From NCBI RefSeq assembly GCF_014879935.1, contig NZ_JACSRD010000278.1, positions 1 through 45,847 of the forward strand: a stretch of DNA of 45,847 bases. The letters are read 5' to 3'. Origin of the DNA: Prosthecobacter sp. GTDB lineage: Bacteria > Verrucomicrobiota > Verrucomicrobiia > Verrucomicrobiales > Verrucomicrobiaceae. The first letter of the stretch is position 1. Each line of letters begins with the position of its first letter. The notes beneath the pieces were generated by a model. The model made no database searches. It saw nothing but the letters and a program-made list of their open reading frames with translations, and was not told where the DNA came from. The position numbers were made by a program, and so were the translations under genes. Below, one piece after another: positions 17,194 through 25,870 of the stretch.

Positions 17194-19398
17194 CTACCTG
17201 CGGCGGCGCGACAACAGCGCCACTGCCGCGACAATGAGCAAAACCATGCGGCCCGGCTCCGGAACGATCACGATCGAGATCACGCCGCTGTCCGCGAACA
17301 GGGAGGTGTCCCATGTCCACGAAGGATCGAAGCCGGTCGTGGTGAGACTCAGCAGCCCCGCGCTCAAACCGCTCATTCCTGAGCCCGAAACGGCTGCCCA
17401 GTCGATCAAGTCGAAGGAATCATTCAGCGCGGGCGTGTAGCCGCCGGTGAAGATCACGCTGATGCTGCCAGCGGACATCTGGGAGAAGTCCATCTGGCCG
17501 GAACCGGAGGCATCGAAGACGATCCTGTCACTGTCGCTATTGGCTCGCAGCTCAAACACGACGCTGCTGCCGGCTTGAAGGCTCACATTGCCATCGACAG
17601 GCGTGAAAGTGAGCGTCCCGACGCCGTCATTCGTTCCTGCGACGCCCGGAGCCACAGTTCCTCCGATGATGACGCCGTTTGTTCCGCCTGGGGCGATTGT
17701 GCCCGTGCCACCGAGCGTGGTTCCGGAGGCGGTGCTGACAGCGCCTGAGCCCGTGGCGGAGCCGGAGGCATTCGCCGCCAGCAGCGAACCCGCATTCAAT
17801 GAAGTCACACCCGAATAGGTGTTGGCAGCCGTCAAAGTCGTCGTTCCCGTGCCGGTCTGGGTGATGCTGCCGGTGCCGCTGATGACGTTGCCCATGGTGA
17901 AGTCGTTGGTGCGATTGATGACCAGCGCGGCGTCGTTCACGATCTCACCGGTTCCCAGCGCCCCGGCAGTGCTGCCGCTGAGCGAACCCAACTGCACCGT
18001 GCCTGCGGTGATCAGCGTGCGGCCTGAAAAACCTGTGTTGTTTGACTCGATCCGCACGGTGCCGGTTCCTGTCTTGGTCAGGTCGTAGGCCCCGCTGATG
18101 CTGCCGGACAGGCGCAATGCGAAGCCATCCGCCGCGTCGCTCCGCAGTGTGACCGCGTCATTCAGCGTGATGTTGCCGCTGAACAGCCCGCTGAACGCCG
18201 CGCCACTGGTGTAGCCGAGCGTCAGCGTGCCGCCGCTGCCTGCGGCCACGATGATGTTGTTCGCCAGCGTCCAGCCCGCGAGATAGTTCAACAAAGACGC
18301 ATTGCCGCCGCCTGCGGAGCCCAGGGTGACGGTGCCCGTGCCCAAAGAACCGGTGCGCCCGAACTCGAGCGTTCCTGAGGCCACGGTCGTTCCGCCGCTG
18401 TAGGTGTTCGTGGCGCTCATCCGCAGGATGCCGGGTCCTTGCTTGGTGAGGCTGAAAGCTCCGTTCACCCCATTGAAAAAGCTGGTTGTGACCAGGCTCG
18501 TCACAGTCGTGTTCCCCAGAAGCGTGATCGTGCTGGGCGTGGTGAGGTTCAGCGTGTCATCCACGGTGCTGTTCACCGATGTGAAGGTGAAACTGCCGGT
18601 GTAGGTGGCCGCCGCGCCGAAGGTGACGGAGCCCTCCAGCGTGAGGTTGTTGTTCAGCGTGCGTGCGCCGCTGCCGCCAGAGACCAGTGTGGAGCCGTTT
18701 TGCAGCGTCAGCGTGCCCGTGCCCGCCTGTCCGCTGACCAGCACACCGGCTGTGACGGTGCTGCTGGACGAATTTCCCTGCGTGCCGGCACCGACGCGAA
18801 GGGTGCTGCCATTCTGCACCGTGACTCCGCCGGTGAAGGTATTTGGCGCGTTCAGGCCCACGGCACCCGTGCCAGCCACCGTGATGCCAAATCCACCGCT
18901 GATCACCACGCCTGAATTGATCTGGAGGTAGGAATCCGTCGATGTTGTGAAGACATTGTTGGCGCCCAGCACCATGGAAAGAGTGCCGTTGCTGCCGCGG
19001 AAGGCCACGGTGGTCGCCGTGTTCTGCAAGGTGATGCCGCTGTGGAGGGTCAGGGTGCGTGCGGTGGTGCCGCTGCCATTGGTGTCCACGTTCAAGGTGG
19101 CGGCGAGCACCGAGTTCACGTTGTCAAAGGTGATCAGCCCGAGCGTTCGTGTGTTGCTGATGGTGAGCGTGCTGATCGTGCCGGGATTGGTGCGGTTGTC
19201 GATGAGCACGTTCGAGTTCACCGCGCTCGGCAGGGCCGAATCCGTGGTCCAGTTTTCGGCGGTGGCCCAGGAGGTGCCTGTGCCATTCGGGCCACCATCC
19301 CAGACGGTGGTGGTTTGCGCATGGATCGGTGACGACATGACGACGTGAAGGGCCAGGCAGACGGCAGCAGCACGAATGACGGTTCGAGAAGGGTTCAT
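17194..19398 (-). CDS. PEP-CTERM protein with autotransporter-associated beta-strand repeats
   Basis: 734 aa, Thr/Ser/Gly-rich. An N-terminal signal peptide ends near MSSPIHA. The body is a right-handed beta-helix of autotransporter-associated repeats; the clearest copies start at about residues 315 ([20 protein letters not shown]), 439 ([16 protein letters not shown]) and 511 ([20 protein letters not shown]). The C-terminus (712-734) is a PEP-CTERM sorting signal: VPEP, a hydrophobic helix and a final RRRR. Expected fate: export, then cleavage and anchoring by an exosortase/archaeosortase-type system not in this window. No autotransporter beta-barrel is present. Likely a surface or matrix protein. 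A 15-bp motif shared with the 22182 gene lies 117-131 bp upstream. Confidence 0.9.
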   Translation of the reverse strand: MNPSRTVIRAAAVCLALHVVMSSPIHAQTTTVWDGGPNGTGTSWATAENWTTDSALPSAVNSNVLIDNRTNPGTISTLTISNTRTLGLITFDNVNSVLAATLNVDTNGSGTTARTLTLHSGITLQNTATTVAFRGSNGTLSMVLGANNVFTTSTDSYLQINSGVVISGGFGITVAGTGAVGLNAPNTFTGGVTVQNGSTLRVGAGTQGNSSSSTVTAGVLVSGQAGTGTLTLQNGSTLVSGGSGARTLNNNLTLEGSVTFGAAATYTGSFTFTSVNSTVDDTLNLTTPSTITLLGNTTVTSLVTTSFFNGVNGAFSLTKQGPGILRMSATNTYSGGTTVASGTLEFGRTGSLGTGTVTLGSAGGGNASLLNYLAGWTLANNIIVAAGSGGTLTLGYTSGAAFSGLFSGNITLNDAVTLRSDAADGFALRLSGSISGAYDLTKTGTGTVRIESNNTGFSGRTLITAGTVQLGSLSGSTAGALGTGEIVNDAALVINRTNDFTMGNVISGTGSITQTGTGTTTLTAANTYSGVTSLNAGSLLAANASGSATGSGAVSTASGTTLGGTGTIAPGGTNGVIIGGTVAPGVAGTNDGVGTLTFTPVDGNVSLQAGSSVVFELRANSDSDRIVFDASGSGQMDFSQMSAGSISVIFTGGYTPALNDSFDLIDWAAVSGSGMSGLSAGLLSLTTTGFDPSWTWDTSLFADSGVISIVIVPEPGRMVLLIVAAVALLSRRRR

Positions 19399-19514
19399 GG
19401 CGCGTGGGGCAGGGACCAGCGCTGTGCACCGGTCTCGCCTGAGGAGGTTTTTCTTTGCAAGGGGACCACACCCATTCGCAGACAGCGTGCCGACCCTGGT
19501 GGTCTCGTATCACT

Positions 19515-19529
19515 AAAATGGGTGATGGC
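19515..19529. promoter_or_regulatory. Shared motif, copy 1 (possible operator)
   Basis: AAAATGGGTGATGGC, preceded by ATCAC so that ATCAC and GTGAT (19509-19526) form a 5-bp inverted repeat around an 8-nt centre. A near-identical 15-mer is found at 22250-22264. Both lie upstream of minus-strand genes for exported proteins. Confidence 0.35.
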
Positions 19530-19545
19530 GCGGAGTCCTGCCGCC

Positions 19546-20502
19546 TCACTGGGCTGGCACAGGCACCGTCCCCTCGGGCTGTGAATTTGCCATGGGACCC
19601 ACGGTGGCGGCCGGTTTGCGTCCGTCGATGCCAAAGCCGAGATGGGCGGTGAAGTAAGTTTGCAGAGTGGGAAGCAGGGCGCGTGCAAACTTCAGGCGGT
19701 TTTCCGCCGTGTCGCGCAATCGCGGGCGATTCGCCTCGATCTGGAGGCCGGTGATGTTCCGGCTGGCGACGCAGTGCCGTTGCACGGTGTAGCCGCCGCG
19801 GAAAAACGGCTCCGTGGGCACCGGCATGCGTGGACTCGGCGTGGCGGGGAATCCGTTTGCCTCCAGCATCGCGCCAAAGCTCCGCGGCCCGCGCAGGAGT
19901 TCCACATGACTGAGCGGGCTGTGTTCCACGATCCACCGCAGGCTGCTGGCGTGCACATAGGTGGCCTCGTTCAAGGCCTCGTCACAGTCTGCCAGCGCCA
20001 GGGCGTTGTGCAGATAACCCAGCTCCACCCGTGGATCTGCATGTCCGTGGCCGTGCAGGTCGATCAGGAAGGCCACGCCGTGCTGTTTCACCGCCGTGGC
20101 GCAGGCCTGCTCGATGAATTCGTGATGCTCGCGCCAGGCCTGCTCCACCAGGGCGTTTCCCTGAGCCGCCTCGGCCAGTTCGCGGTTCACGTCCAGCTTG
20201 CTGCGATGCAGATGGCAGATCACGAGGTGCGCTTGGCCTCTGGTGCCCTCGTGGATGACTTCGGCGATCGTGCGGGCCAGTTCCTGCGTGTTGGCATCGA
20301 TGTCACGCACACCTGTGGCACGATCCGGGATGTCTCCGGGCTGCAGGCGGCCGCCATGCGGCACAGCGATGACCAGCGGCAGGTCTCCCTTCACGTATTC
20401 GATGAACTGACGCTGCCCGAAAATGCTCCCTCCCGGCGTCACATCCTCCGCGAGAACGGTGACGGCCATCAGTGTGGCAAGCAGGAAGGGCAGGGGCTTC
20501 AT
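19546..20502 (-). CDS. Exported N-formylglutamate amidohydrolase-like protein
   Basis: 318 aa from the ATG at 20502, which begins a signal peptide (PLPFLLATLMAVTVLA). The core resembles PF05013 (HutG-type N-formylglutamate amidohydrolase): PLVIAVPHGGRLQP, VICHLHRSKLDVNREL and FLIDLHGHGHAD contain the His/Asp residues that hold the catalytic zinc. Unlike HutG it is exported, and its gene follows an NlpC/P60-like gene by 4 bp, so a role in peptide or cell-wall amide hydrolysis is more likely than histidine breakdown (inference). It is the last of a three-gene minus-strand set. Confidence 0.75.
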   Translation of the reverse strand: MKPLPFLLATLMAVTVLAEDVTPGGSIFGQRQFIEYVKGDLPLVIAVPHGGRLQPGDIPDRATGVRDIDANTQELARTIAEVIHEGTRGQAHLVICHLHRSKLDVNRELAEAAQGNALVEQAWREHHEFIEQACATAVKQHGVAFLIDLHGHGHADPRVELGYLHNALALADCDEALNEATYVHASSLRWIVEHSPLSHVELLRGPRSFGAMLEANGFPATPSPRMPVPTEPFFRGGYTVQRHCVASRNITGLQIEANRPRLRDTAENRLKFARALLPTLQTYFTAHLGFGIDGRKPAATVGPMANSQPEGTVPVPAQ

Positions 20503-20506
20503 GCGG

Positions 20507-21337
20507 CTAGGGGTCCTCCGGAATGATGCGCAGCACGTGGCTGGCCTGCGTGAAATGCCACGTCGTGCGTTTGAACGGGCGGAGCTGGACGCCATCCGGG
20601 ATCGTCACGCCGTTCGCGTCGCGTGAGCCAGATCCGGTGCTGTCCAGGATCAATGGCATGCCGTCAGGCGACTGGCCGATGCTGCCGACCCACAGCACCA
20701 CGTGCGAGACATTGCCCTTGGTGCTTTTCACGAAGAGCAGGTCGCCCGTCTTCAGCTCCTTTGGGAAGGCTTCGTAACTCGCTGGCAGTTCGAGACGCTT
20801 CACCAGCACCCGGCGGCCCGGGCCCGGACCTTCCGCCTCGGTCATCTCGGACTGCTGCTTGATCCCGGTCGAAGGCAGGATGCCGAGGGCCAGGTTGTAC
20901 ACGAATCCGGTGAAGTTGCTGCAGTCCACGCCCTTTCCCACCGGCGTCTTCTGCTCCGGATCACGCGGCCAGTCGGCAGGCGGTTCCCACTCCGGCACAT
21001 GGTGATGCTGATAGCTGTAGCCGACGTAACGCAGCGCCGTGGCGATCACGCGCTCACGCGACCACTGCGGGCTTTTCTTCGCCAGACCGGCTGGCGGGCC
21101 GAAATGCTTCATGGAAGGCCCCCAGTAGCCCCAGCGGCGTTGATTCGACGCATCCTGCCACTGGCTGTAGGGCACTGTGGCGTGGTCCTTCCAGTCGGAG
21201 CGCGGTCCTTTGACCAGATCGCCGGTCAATTCCTCCTCCGGGAAGGAAAACTTCACGCTGTAGGGCGACTTGTAGCCTTCCTGCGCCTGCGTCACGCCAG
21301 CCAGCAGCACGATGAAAGCGAGCGCACGGCCGGTCAT
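20507..21337 (-). CDS. Exported NlpC/P60-like cysteine hydrolase
   Basis: 276 aa from the ATG at 21337, giving a signal peptide (ALAFIVLLAGVTQA). Catalytic features of NlpC/P60-type papain-like peptidases: the Cys in GKGVDCSNFTGFVYN and the His in NVSHVVLWVG, with LKTGDLLFV between them, as in the family order C...GDL...H. Likely cleaves peptide bonds in peptidoglycan stem peptides or related amides in the periplasm. The start overlaps the stop of the upstream amidotransferase-like gene by 4 bp (ATGA), indicating coupled translation, and the next gene starts 4 bp after its stop. Confidence 0.8.
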   Translation of the reverse strand: MTGRALAFIVLLAGVTQAQEGYKSPYSVKFSFPEEELTGDLVKGPRSDWKDHATVPYSQWQDASNQRRWGYWGPSMKHFGPPAGLAKKSPQWSRERVIATALRYVGYSYQHHHVPEWEPPADWPRDPEQKTPVGKGVDCSNFTGFVYNLALGILPSTGIKQQSEMTEAEGPGPGRRVLVKRLELPASYEAFPKELKTGDLLFVKSTKGNVSHVVLWVGSIGQSPDGMPLILDSTGSGSRDANGVTIPDGVQLRPFKRTTWHFTQASHVLRIIPEDP

Positions 21338-22182
21338 GGCAGCACGGCCTCCTTTTTCTCGCCAGCAGCCCAGAAAATGCCGCGCGGGATCAGGTGCTCC
21401 AGCCCCGGCGTGTTTTCCGGATGCGGGCTGGAGACGAACACGCGGCCCTTTCCGTACGTGGCGATGGCCTGCGCGGGGGAATTCACCTGCACACCTTCCG
21501 GGGAGCCGTACTTCGCCACCTCCGTGCGGAAGACGCTCAGCGTCGTGTAAGGCGGCAGGTCGGAGCGCGTCCACGGCTTGAGGATCGGGCCGTTGTTGTA
21601 GCGCACTTTGAAGGGGCCTTTCACCTCTCCCAGCACCGGCGTGGCATCGGCGGTGGTCTCCAGGTCCAGCATCGCCTGGCCACGACGCCATTTGCTGGAA
21701 ACCGTGCCCGCATTCAGGATGCCGAGCCCCCAGGAGAAGTTTGAGCAGGCCAGATAGGCCCCGGCGCAGATGCCCACGTAGCCGCCGCCGTTCCCCACAA
21801 ACTCGCGCACCTGCTTCAGCCCGGCCTCACCGATGCCCTTTGACTGCCCGGAGCCGCTGCCGCCTGGGAAAACCAGCACGTCATACAGGCCGAGGTTCTG
21901 CGTGCCGATCTCCTCGCCACTGAGCTTCACAGCGCTCACCTGCGGAAAGGGTTTGAGCACGTTGAGCACATTTTCCACGCCGCTCTCCGGGGCTCCCGGG
22001 CCGCAGTAGATGCCCACCTTCAGCGGCCGCACCTTCTCCGGCGCGGCGATCACCGTTTTCATCCCGTTCGCATCCGGCGGGATCACAAACTTGCTCTTCG
22101 GCTTCTCCTCCTCCTGGGCGGAGGCGGAGTTCAGACAGGCCACAGCGGCCAGGGCGGGAAACAGCTTCAGGATTCGTTTCAT
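21334..22182 (-). CDS. Exported BPL_N / class I glutamine amidotransferase-like protein
   Basis: 282 aa from the ATG at 22182 (signal peptide LKLFPALAAVACLNSASA). The fold is the biotin-protein-ligase N-terminal type (PF09825), a DJ-1/class I GATase relative: VLVFPGGSGSGQSKGIGE forms the oxyanion region, GGGYVGICAGAYLAC carries the nucleophile elbow Cys, and VFVSSPHPEN supplies the His. No biotin ligase domain is attached. Export to the periplasm is unusual for GATases but is seen for this stand-alone type. It is the first gene of the three-gene minus set and faces the sensor kinase across a 138-bp divergent region. Confidence 0.78.
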   Translation of the reverse strand: MKRILKLFPALAAVACLNSASAQEEEKPKSKFVIPPDANGMKTVIAAPEKVRPLKVGIYCGPGAPESGVENVLNVLKPFPQVSAVKLSGEEIGTQNLGLYDVLVFPGGSGSGQSKGIGEAGLKQVREFVGNGGGYVGICAGAYLACSNFSWGLGILNAGTVSSKWRRGQAMLDLETTADATPVLGEVKGPFKVRYNNGPILKPWTRSDLPPYTTLSVFRTEVAKYGSPEGVQVNSPAQAIATYGKGRVFVSSPHPENTPGLEHLIPRGIFWAAGEKKEAVLP

Positions 22183-22235
22183 GGTGGAACGGGTGGGAGT
22201 TCGAGGTCGCCGCAGATCCTGCGCTGCCACGTTTC

Positions 22236-22282
22236 TCCGTCATCTCGCCAAAATAGGTGATGGCTGGGGAAAAAATGACGGA
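22236..22282. promoter_or_regulatory. Divergent intergenic region with inverted repeat and shared motif, copy 2
   Basis: TCCGTCAT (22236-22243) and ATGACGGA (22275-22282) form a perfect 8-bp inverted repeat with a 31-nt centre. Inside it, AAAATAGGTGATGGC (22250-22264) differs by one base from 19515-19529. The region lies between the amidotransferase-like gene and the sensor kinase, so it could be the target of the neighbouring response regulator (inference). Confidence 0.4.
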
Positions 22283-22320
22283 TGGCGAAATCCGCATGAC
22301 GACGGAATATCCGCCCCGGC

Positions 22321-24381
22321 ATGCCGAATCCCGCTCCCAGCCCTGATCCCAGCGCGTCCTCCGGGCATCGCCCGTCGCGCAGGGGGCTTCTGGCGGCAGT
22401 GTTCGTGGTTTTACAGGCGGCGATCATCCCTGCCGGGGCTGCTGACGCGCAATGGGTGGAGCGTCTCGCGTTCTGGTCCTGGGCGGAATTGAAGTCACTC
22501 GACGACGCGATCCGCACCCATGAAAAGCAGCTTCGCTCACTGCCGGAGCCCGCTCTCATCAACAGTTGCATCCGCGTTGGACTCAAAACCGGCTACACCA
22601 CTGACGAGGACGTGCGGTGGATGGAGATCACGCTCAAAGAGGCCGCGGAGGTGGACACCGTGGTGCTCGTTCCGCCGCTGGCAAAAGGGGCGAACGCGGT
22701 CGTCGCTGGCTACGGCTTTCCCGTGCGCTTCAAGATCGAGGTCTTCGATGATCAGGATCGCGGGCAGGTCATCCTGGATCGCACGGCGGAGGATTTTCCG
22801 AATCCGGGCTGCTTTCCCGTCCTTGCACGCCTGGAGCCGCGTCCCGTCAAACGCGTGCGCTTCACCGCCACGGAGCCCTGGTCGGTCGATGGGCCGGACA
22901 TCCTGGCGCTGGCGGAGATGCTGGTACTTTTCGGCACGCGAAACCTCGCCATCGACGGCGCCGCCACCAGTTCCAGCACCCGCAATGCCCCGCGTGCATG
23001 GACGCGCTCGAACCTGACCGACATGATCACGCCGCTCGGGCTGCCCACGGTGCCGCAGGCCGGTGGCACGCGGGGGTTTCACAGCGCCGTGGCGTCCCGG
23101 GCGGATGAGCCGAAGTCCCTCACGCTCACCCTCCCGGAGGTCACGCCCCTCGACGAAATCCGTCTGGTGCCGGTGCGGCGTCGGGACGTGCCGCTGTGGT
23201 TCGACTACGGCTTCCCGGTGCTCTACAAGGTCGAAACGGCCACCCGGGACGACTTCAGTGACGCGGTGACGGTTCATGAGGTCACCGACCGCTTCCAGCC
23301 GTCCCCCGGCATGAATCTCGTCTGCATTCCTGCACGTCACACGCCTGCAAAATTCATCCGCATCACCGCCAGACAGCTCTGGTATCGCAAAAGCGACTAC
23401 GTCTTTGCGCTGGCGGAGGTGCAGGCGTTCAATGGTGCCGAGAACGTCGCCACACGCGGCCAGTTCAGCGCCAGCGACGTGCTCACCGGTGAAGATGCCG
23501 CCAGTTGGAGCCTCGCCGCCTTGAATGACGGCCTCACCGAAGACGGACGCCTCATCGACCTGCCGCAGTGGTTCGCCCAGCTCGAAAACCGCCGCCAGCT
23601 CGAAGGTGAAACCGCCGCATTGCAAGCCCGCCGCGACGCCCTGGTCGTGCGCTCGCAGAGCCAGCTCGTGCATGGCAGCATTGGCAGCGTCGGCACCATC
23701 TCGTTGCTCTCCGGCCTGCTGTTCTGGCGCCAGCATCGCCAGCGCCGCCGTGATGCACAGCGTCTGCACGAGAAGCTGGCGCGTGACCTGCACGATGAGA
23801 TCGGTTCGAACCTCGGCAGCATCACGCTCATCTGCTCCATCGCCGCGCAGCCCGGTGCCACGCTCGACTCCATCAAGACCGACATCGCAGAAATCGAACG
23901 CGTGGCGGGAGAGACGGCCGATTCGATGCGCGACATGGTTGATTTGATCAGTCCGCGACGCTCCGACGCCGGCAAGGACTGGCTCGGCGTGCTGCAAAGC
24001 CTCACCGAGCGCCTGTTGCGCGGCACACGGCTCGACTGCGCCCTGCCTGCGGCTCCGTTGACGGTCGAACCCGACATCGAGACGCGGCGCGAACTCTATC
24101 TCTTCTGCAAGGAAGTGCTGCACAACATCTCGAAGCACGCACATGCCACCCAGGTCCGTTTTCATCTCACACCGACCTCGGAAGGCATCCGCATCGAGAT
24201 CCACGACAACGGCATCGGCTTTGATGCCTCCATGCCTGTCGCCGGCCACGGTCTCGGCAATCTGCGCGAACGTGCCACCACCATGCACGCGGCGCTGCAT
24301 CTCACCTCCGCACCCGGCCAGGGAACCCGCGTGATCCTCGCTGTGCCGCGCACCGCCCGCTGGACGAAACCTGCCACCTGA
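22321..24381 (+). CDS. NarL-family sensor histidine kinase with discoidin-like sensor region
   Basis: 686 aa. After a hydrophobic export signal (LLAAVFVVLQAAIIPAGAAD) comes a roughly 400-residue extracytoplasmic region built from two similar beta-sandwich units (about 70-205 and 220-400) that look like F5/8 type C domains: 'tDe..RWmeItL' / 'pvkrVRFTATepw' and 'ksLTLTLPEVtpLDEIRL' / 'akFIRITARqLW'. One membrane helix follows (about 449-468), then a HisKA_3 dimerisation domain with phospho-acceptor His491 in RDLHDEIGSNLGS, and an HATPase domain with N box (EVLHNISKHAHA) and G box (DNGIGFD, GHGLGNLRER). It probably senses glycans or another outside ligand and phosphorylates the regulator encoded 3 bp downstream. 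Confidence 0.88.
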   Translation: MPNPAPSPDPSASSGHRPSRRGLLAAVFVVLQAAIIPAGAADAQWVERLAFWSWAELKSLDDAIRTHEKQLRSLPEPALINSCIRVGLKTGYTTDEDVRWMEITLKEAAEVDTVVLVPPLAKGANAVVAGYGFPVRFKIEVFDDQDRGQVILDRTAEDFPNPGCFPVLARLEPRPVKRVRFTATEPWSVDGPDILALAEMLVLFGTRNLAIDGAATSSSTRNAPRAWTRSNLTDMITPLGLPTVPQAGGTRGFHSAVASRADEPKSLTLTLPEVTPLDEIRLVPVRRRDVPLWFDYGFPVLYKVETATRDDFSDAVTVHEVTDRFQPSPGMNLVCIPARHTPAKFIRITARQLWYRKSDYVFALAEVQAFNGAENVATRGQFSASDVLTGEDAASWSLAALNDGLTEDGRLIDLPQWFAQLENRRQLEGETAALQARRDALVVRSQSQLVHGSIGSVGTISLLSGLLFWRQHRQRRRDAQRLHEKLARDLHDEIGSNLGSITLICSIAAQPGATLDSIKTDIAEIERVAGETADSMRDMVDLISPRRSDAGKDWLGVLQSLTERLLRGTRLDCALPAAPLTVEPDIETRRELYLFCKEVLHNISKHAHATQVRFHLTPTSEGIRIEIHDNGIGFDASMPVAGHGLGNLRERATTMHAALHLTSAPGQGTRVILAVPRTARWTKPAT

Positions 24382-24384
24382 AAC

Positions 24385-25044
24385 ATGAAACCTGAAACGC
24401 TGGTTAAAACCTGGATCGTCGAAGATCACGACACCTTCCGCCGCTCCTTGCAGCGTCTCTGCACGCCGGAGCGCGGTCTCGCCATCGCACCGGCGTTTGC
24501 GAATGCGGAAACGATGCTCGCCGCCCTCAAAACCGCGCCGCAGAACCAGAAGCCGGATGTTTTGCTGCTCGATGTCGGCCTTCCCGGCCGCAGCGGCCTC
24601 GAAATCATCGGTGATGTGCACAAACTCGCTCCCGACTGCCGCATCGTCATCCTCACCGTCTTTGAGGACGAGGAGAAAATCAGCCGTGCCATCAGCGCCG
24701 GTGCCAGTGGCTATCTTTTGAAGACCTCACGCGCCGAAACGGTCATCGAAGCCATTCTGGAGGCCGCGCAGGGTGGATCGCCCATGTCGCCCAAAGTCGC
24801 CGCCAGCGTGGTGCAGATGCTCGCGAAGCTCACCAAACCGGCCGCAGAGCCCGTTTCGCTCTCGCCACGTGAACACGACCTGCTCAAGCTCCTCGTCGAA
24901 GGCCTCACGGCGAAGGAAATCGCCGACCGCATGCAGGTCAGCATTCACACCACCAGCACCCACACGCGCAATCTCTTCACCAAGCTCGGTGTCCACAGCC
25001 GCGCCGCTGCAGTTGCGCGTGCATTGAAGGACCGGCTGGTGTGA
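24385..25044 (+). CDS. LuxR/NarL-type response regulator
   Basis: 219 aa. The receiver domain has the acidic pocket VEDHD, the phospho-acceptor Asp63 in VLLLDVGLPGRSG, the switch Thr in ILTVFEDEE and the Lys in YLLKTS. The C-terminal HTH (about 155-215, LSPREHDLLKLLVEGLTAKEIA then VSIHTTSTHTRNLFTKLGV) is of the LuxR class. It starts 3 bp after the kinase stop, so the two form a cognate pair. Targets are unknown; the inverted repeat upstream of the kinase is the nearest candidate site. It converges on an SGNH hydrolase gene with 4 bp between stops. Confidence 0.92.
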   Translation: MKPETLVKTWIVEDHDTFRRSLQRLCTPERGLAIAPAFANAETMLAALKTAPQNQKPDVLLLDVGLPGRSGLEIIGDVHKLAPDCRIVILTVFEDEEKISRAISAGASGYLLKTSRAETVIEAILEAAQGGSPMSPKVAASVVQMLAKLTKPAAEPVSLSPREHDLLKLLVEGLTAKEIADRMQVSIHTTSTHTRNLFTKLGVHSRAAAVARALKDRLV

Positions 25045-25048
25045 CCAC

Positions 25049-25765
25049 TCACTTCTCCGGCAGGTAGTCGCTGATCACGGCCGCGACCTTCTGAGCCAGG
25101 TAGCCATAGCCTTCCGGCGAATAATGCACGTTCGCTGGAAGCTGGACGTGGTGGAGTTTCACAAGCGCATGCGCATGCAGATCGTCCGTGGGAATGCCGG
25201 CGGCCTTCATCACGCGGGCGGCGGCCTCGTTGTATTTCAACTCGTCGCTTTCGATGCGTCCGTCGCTGCCGGCAGGAACAGGCGTCGTGTTGCACCAGAT
25301 GAGCTTCGCCCCGGTGGTTTGCATGATCTTCACCAGTTCGGTCAGGTTCTTCTCATAATCCGCCAGAGCCACCTGCGGATGTGAACCAGGAGCCTTCGGA
25401 TCTGCACGTTTCGAGGGATCCTCCTGGATGTATTTGAGGTCATGCAGGCCCCAGTTGAAGTGGATCACGTCCCACTTCGACTCACCAAGCCAGGCCTTGA
25501 TGTTTTTGAGGCCGTTCGTTGTTGGACCGCCGTTGGTGGGAATGCGGTGAACGTTGGCCTTGCCTTTGAGCAGCTCACGCACATCGAGCGTGTAGCCCAT
25601 GGAGATCGAATCGCCGATCAGCAGCACGCGTGGCAGCCCGGCGACATCTTCCACCTTGGCGAGCGACGGATGCGGCTTGCGCTCGCGTTTGGCAGGAGCT
25701 TTCGGCGCCTGGGCGAGAGCGGCGCTGGTCAAAGCAACGAGGCAGAGAAGGGCGGTGAATTTCAT
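25049..25765 (-). CDS. Exported SGNH/GDSL-type hydrolase
   Basis: 238 aa with signal peptide (LLCLVALTSAALAQA) and a basic, Pro-rich stretch before the fold. Block I is VLLIGDSISMGY with Ser53; block III is HFNWGLHDL; the C-terminal His is in ANVHYSPEGY, where the Asp of the usual DxxH is Ala. This His/Asp variation also occurs in the SGNH protein at 2799. Probable periplasmic carbohydrate or acyl esterase. Divergently transcribed from a DUF1080 gene across 105 bp. Confidence 0.82.
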   Translation of the reverse strand: MKFTALLCLVALTSAALAQAPKAPAKRERKPHPSLAKVEDVAGLPRVLLIGDSISMGYTLDVRELLKGKANVHRIPTNGGPTTNGLKNIKAWLGESKWDVIHFNWGLHDLKYIQEDPSKRADPKAPGSHPQVALADYEKNLTELVKIMQTTGAKLIWCNTTPVPAGSDGRIESDELKYNEAAARVMKAAGIPTDDLHAHALVKLHHVQLPANVHYSPEGYGYLAQKVAAVISDYLPEK

Positions 25766-25870
25766 GGCCGCACTAGAACGCGGTCACCTGCCGGGATTAT
25801 CGGCCGAATGAAAAAGATGATGCAAGCTTCACGGGCACGCGTTTCATGCGCCCGTCACCCAACCCACAAC

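Noticed and set aside
17098..17320. N-terminal extension of PEP carboxykinase
   Set aside because: The extra 75 residues are unlike the family and overlap the PEP-CTERM gene region; the ATG at 17095 gives the normal length.
17194..19398. Repetitive Thr/Gly-rich frame considered as a possible DNA repeat array
   Set aside because: The repetition is at the protein level (beta-strand repeats) with a signal peptide and PEP-CTERM tail; nucleotide repeats are not exact.
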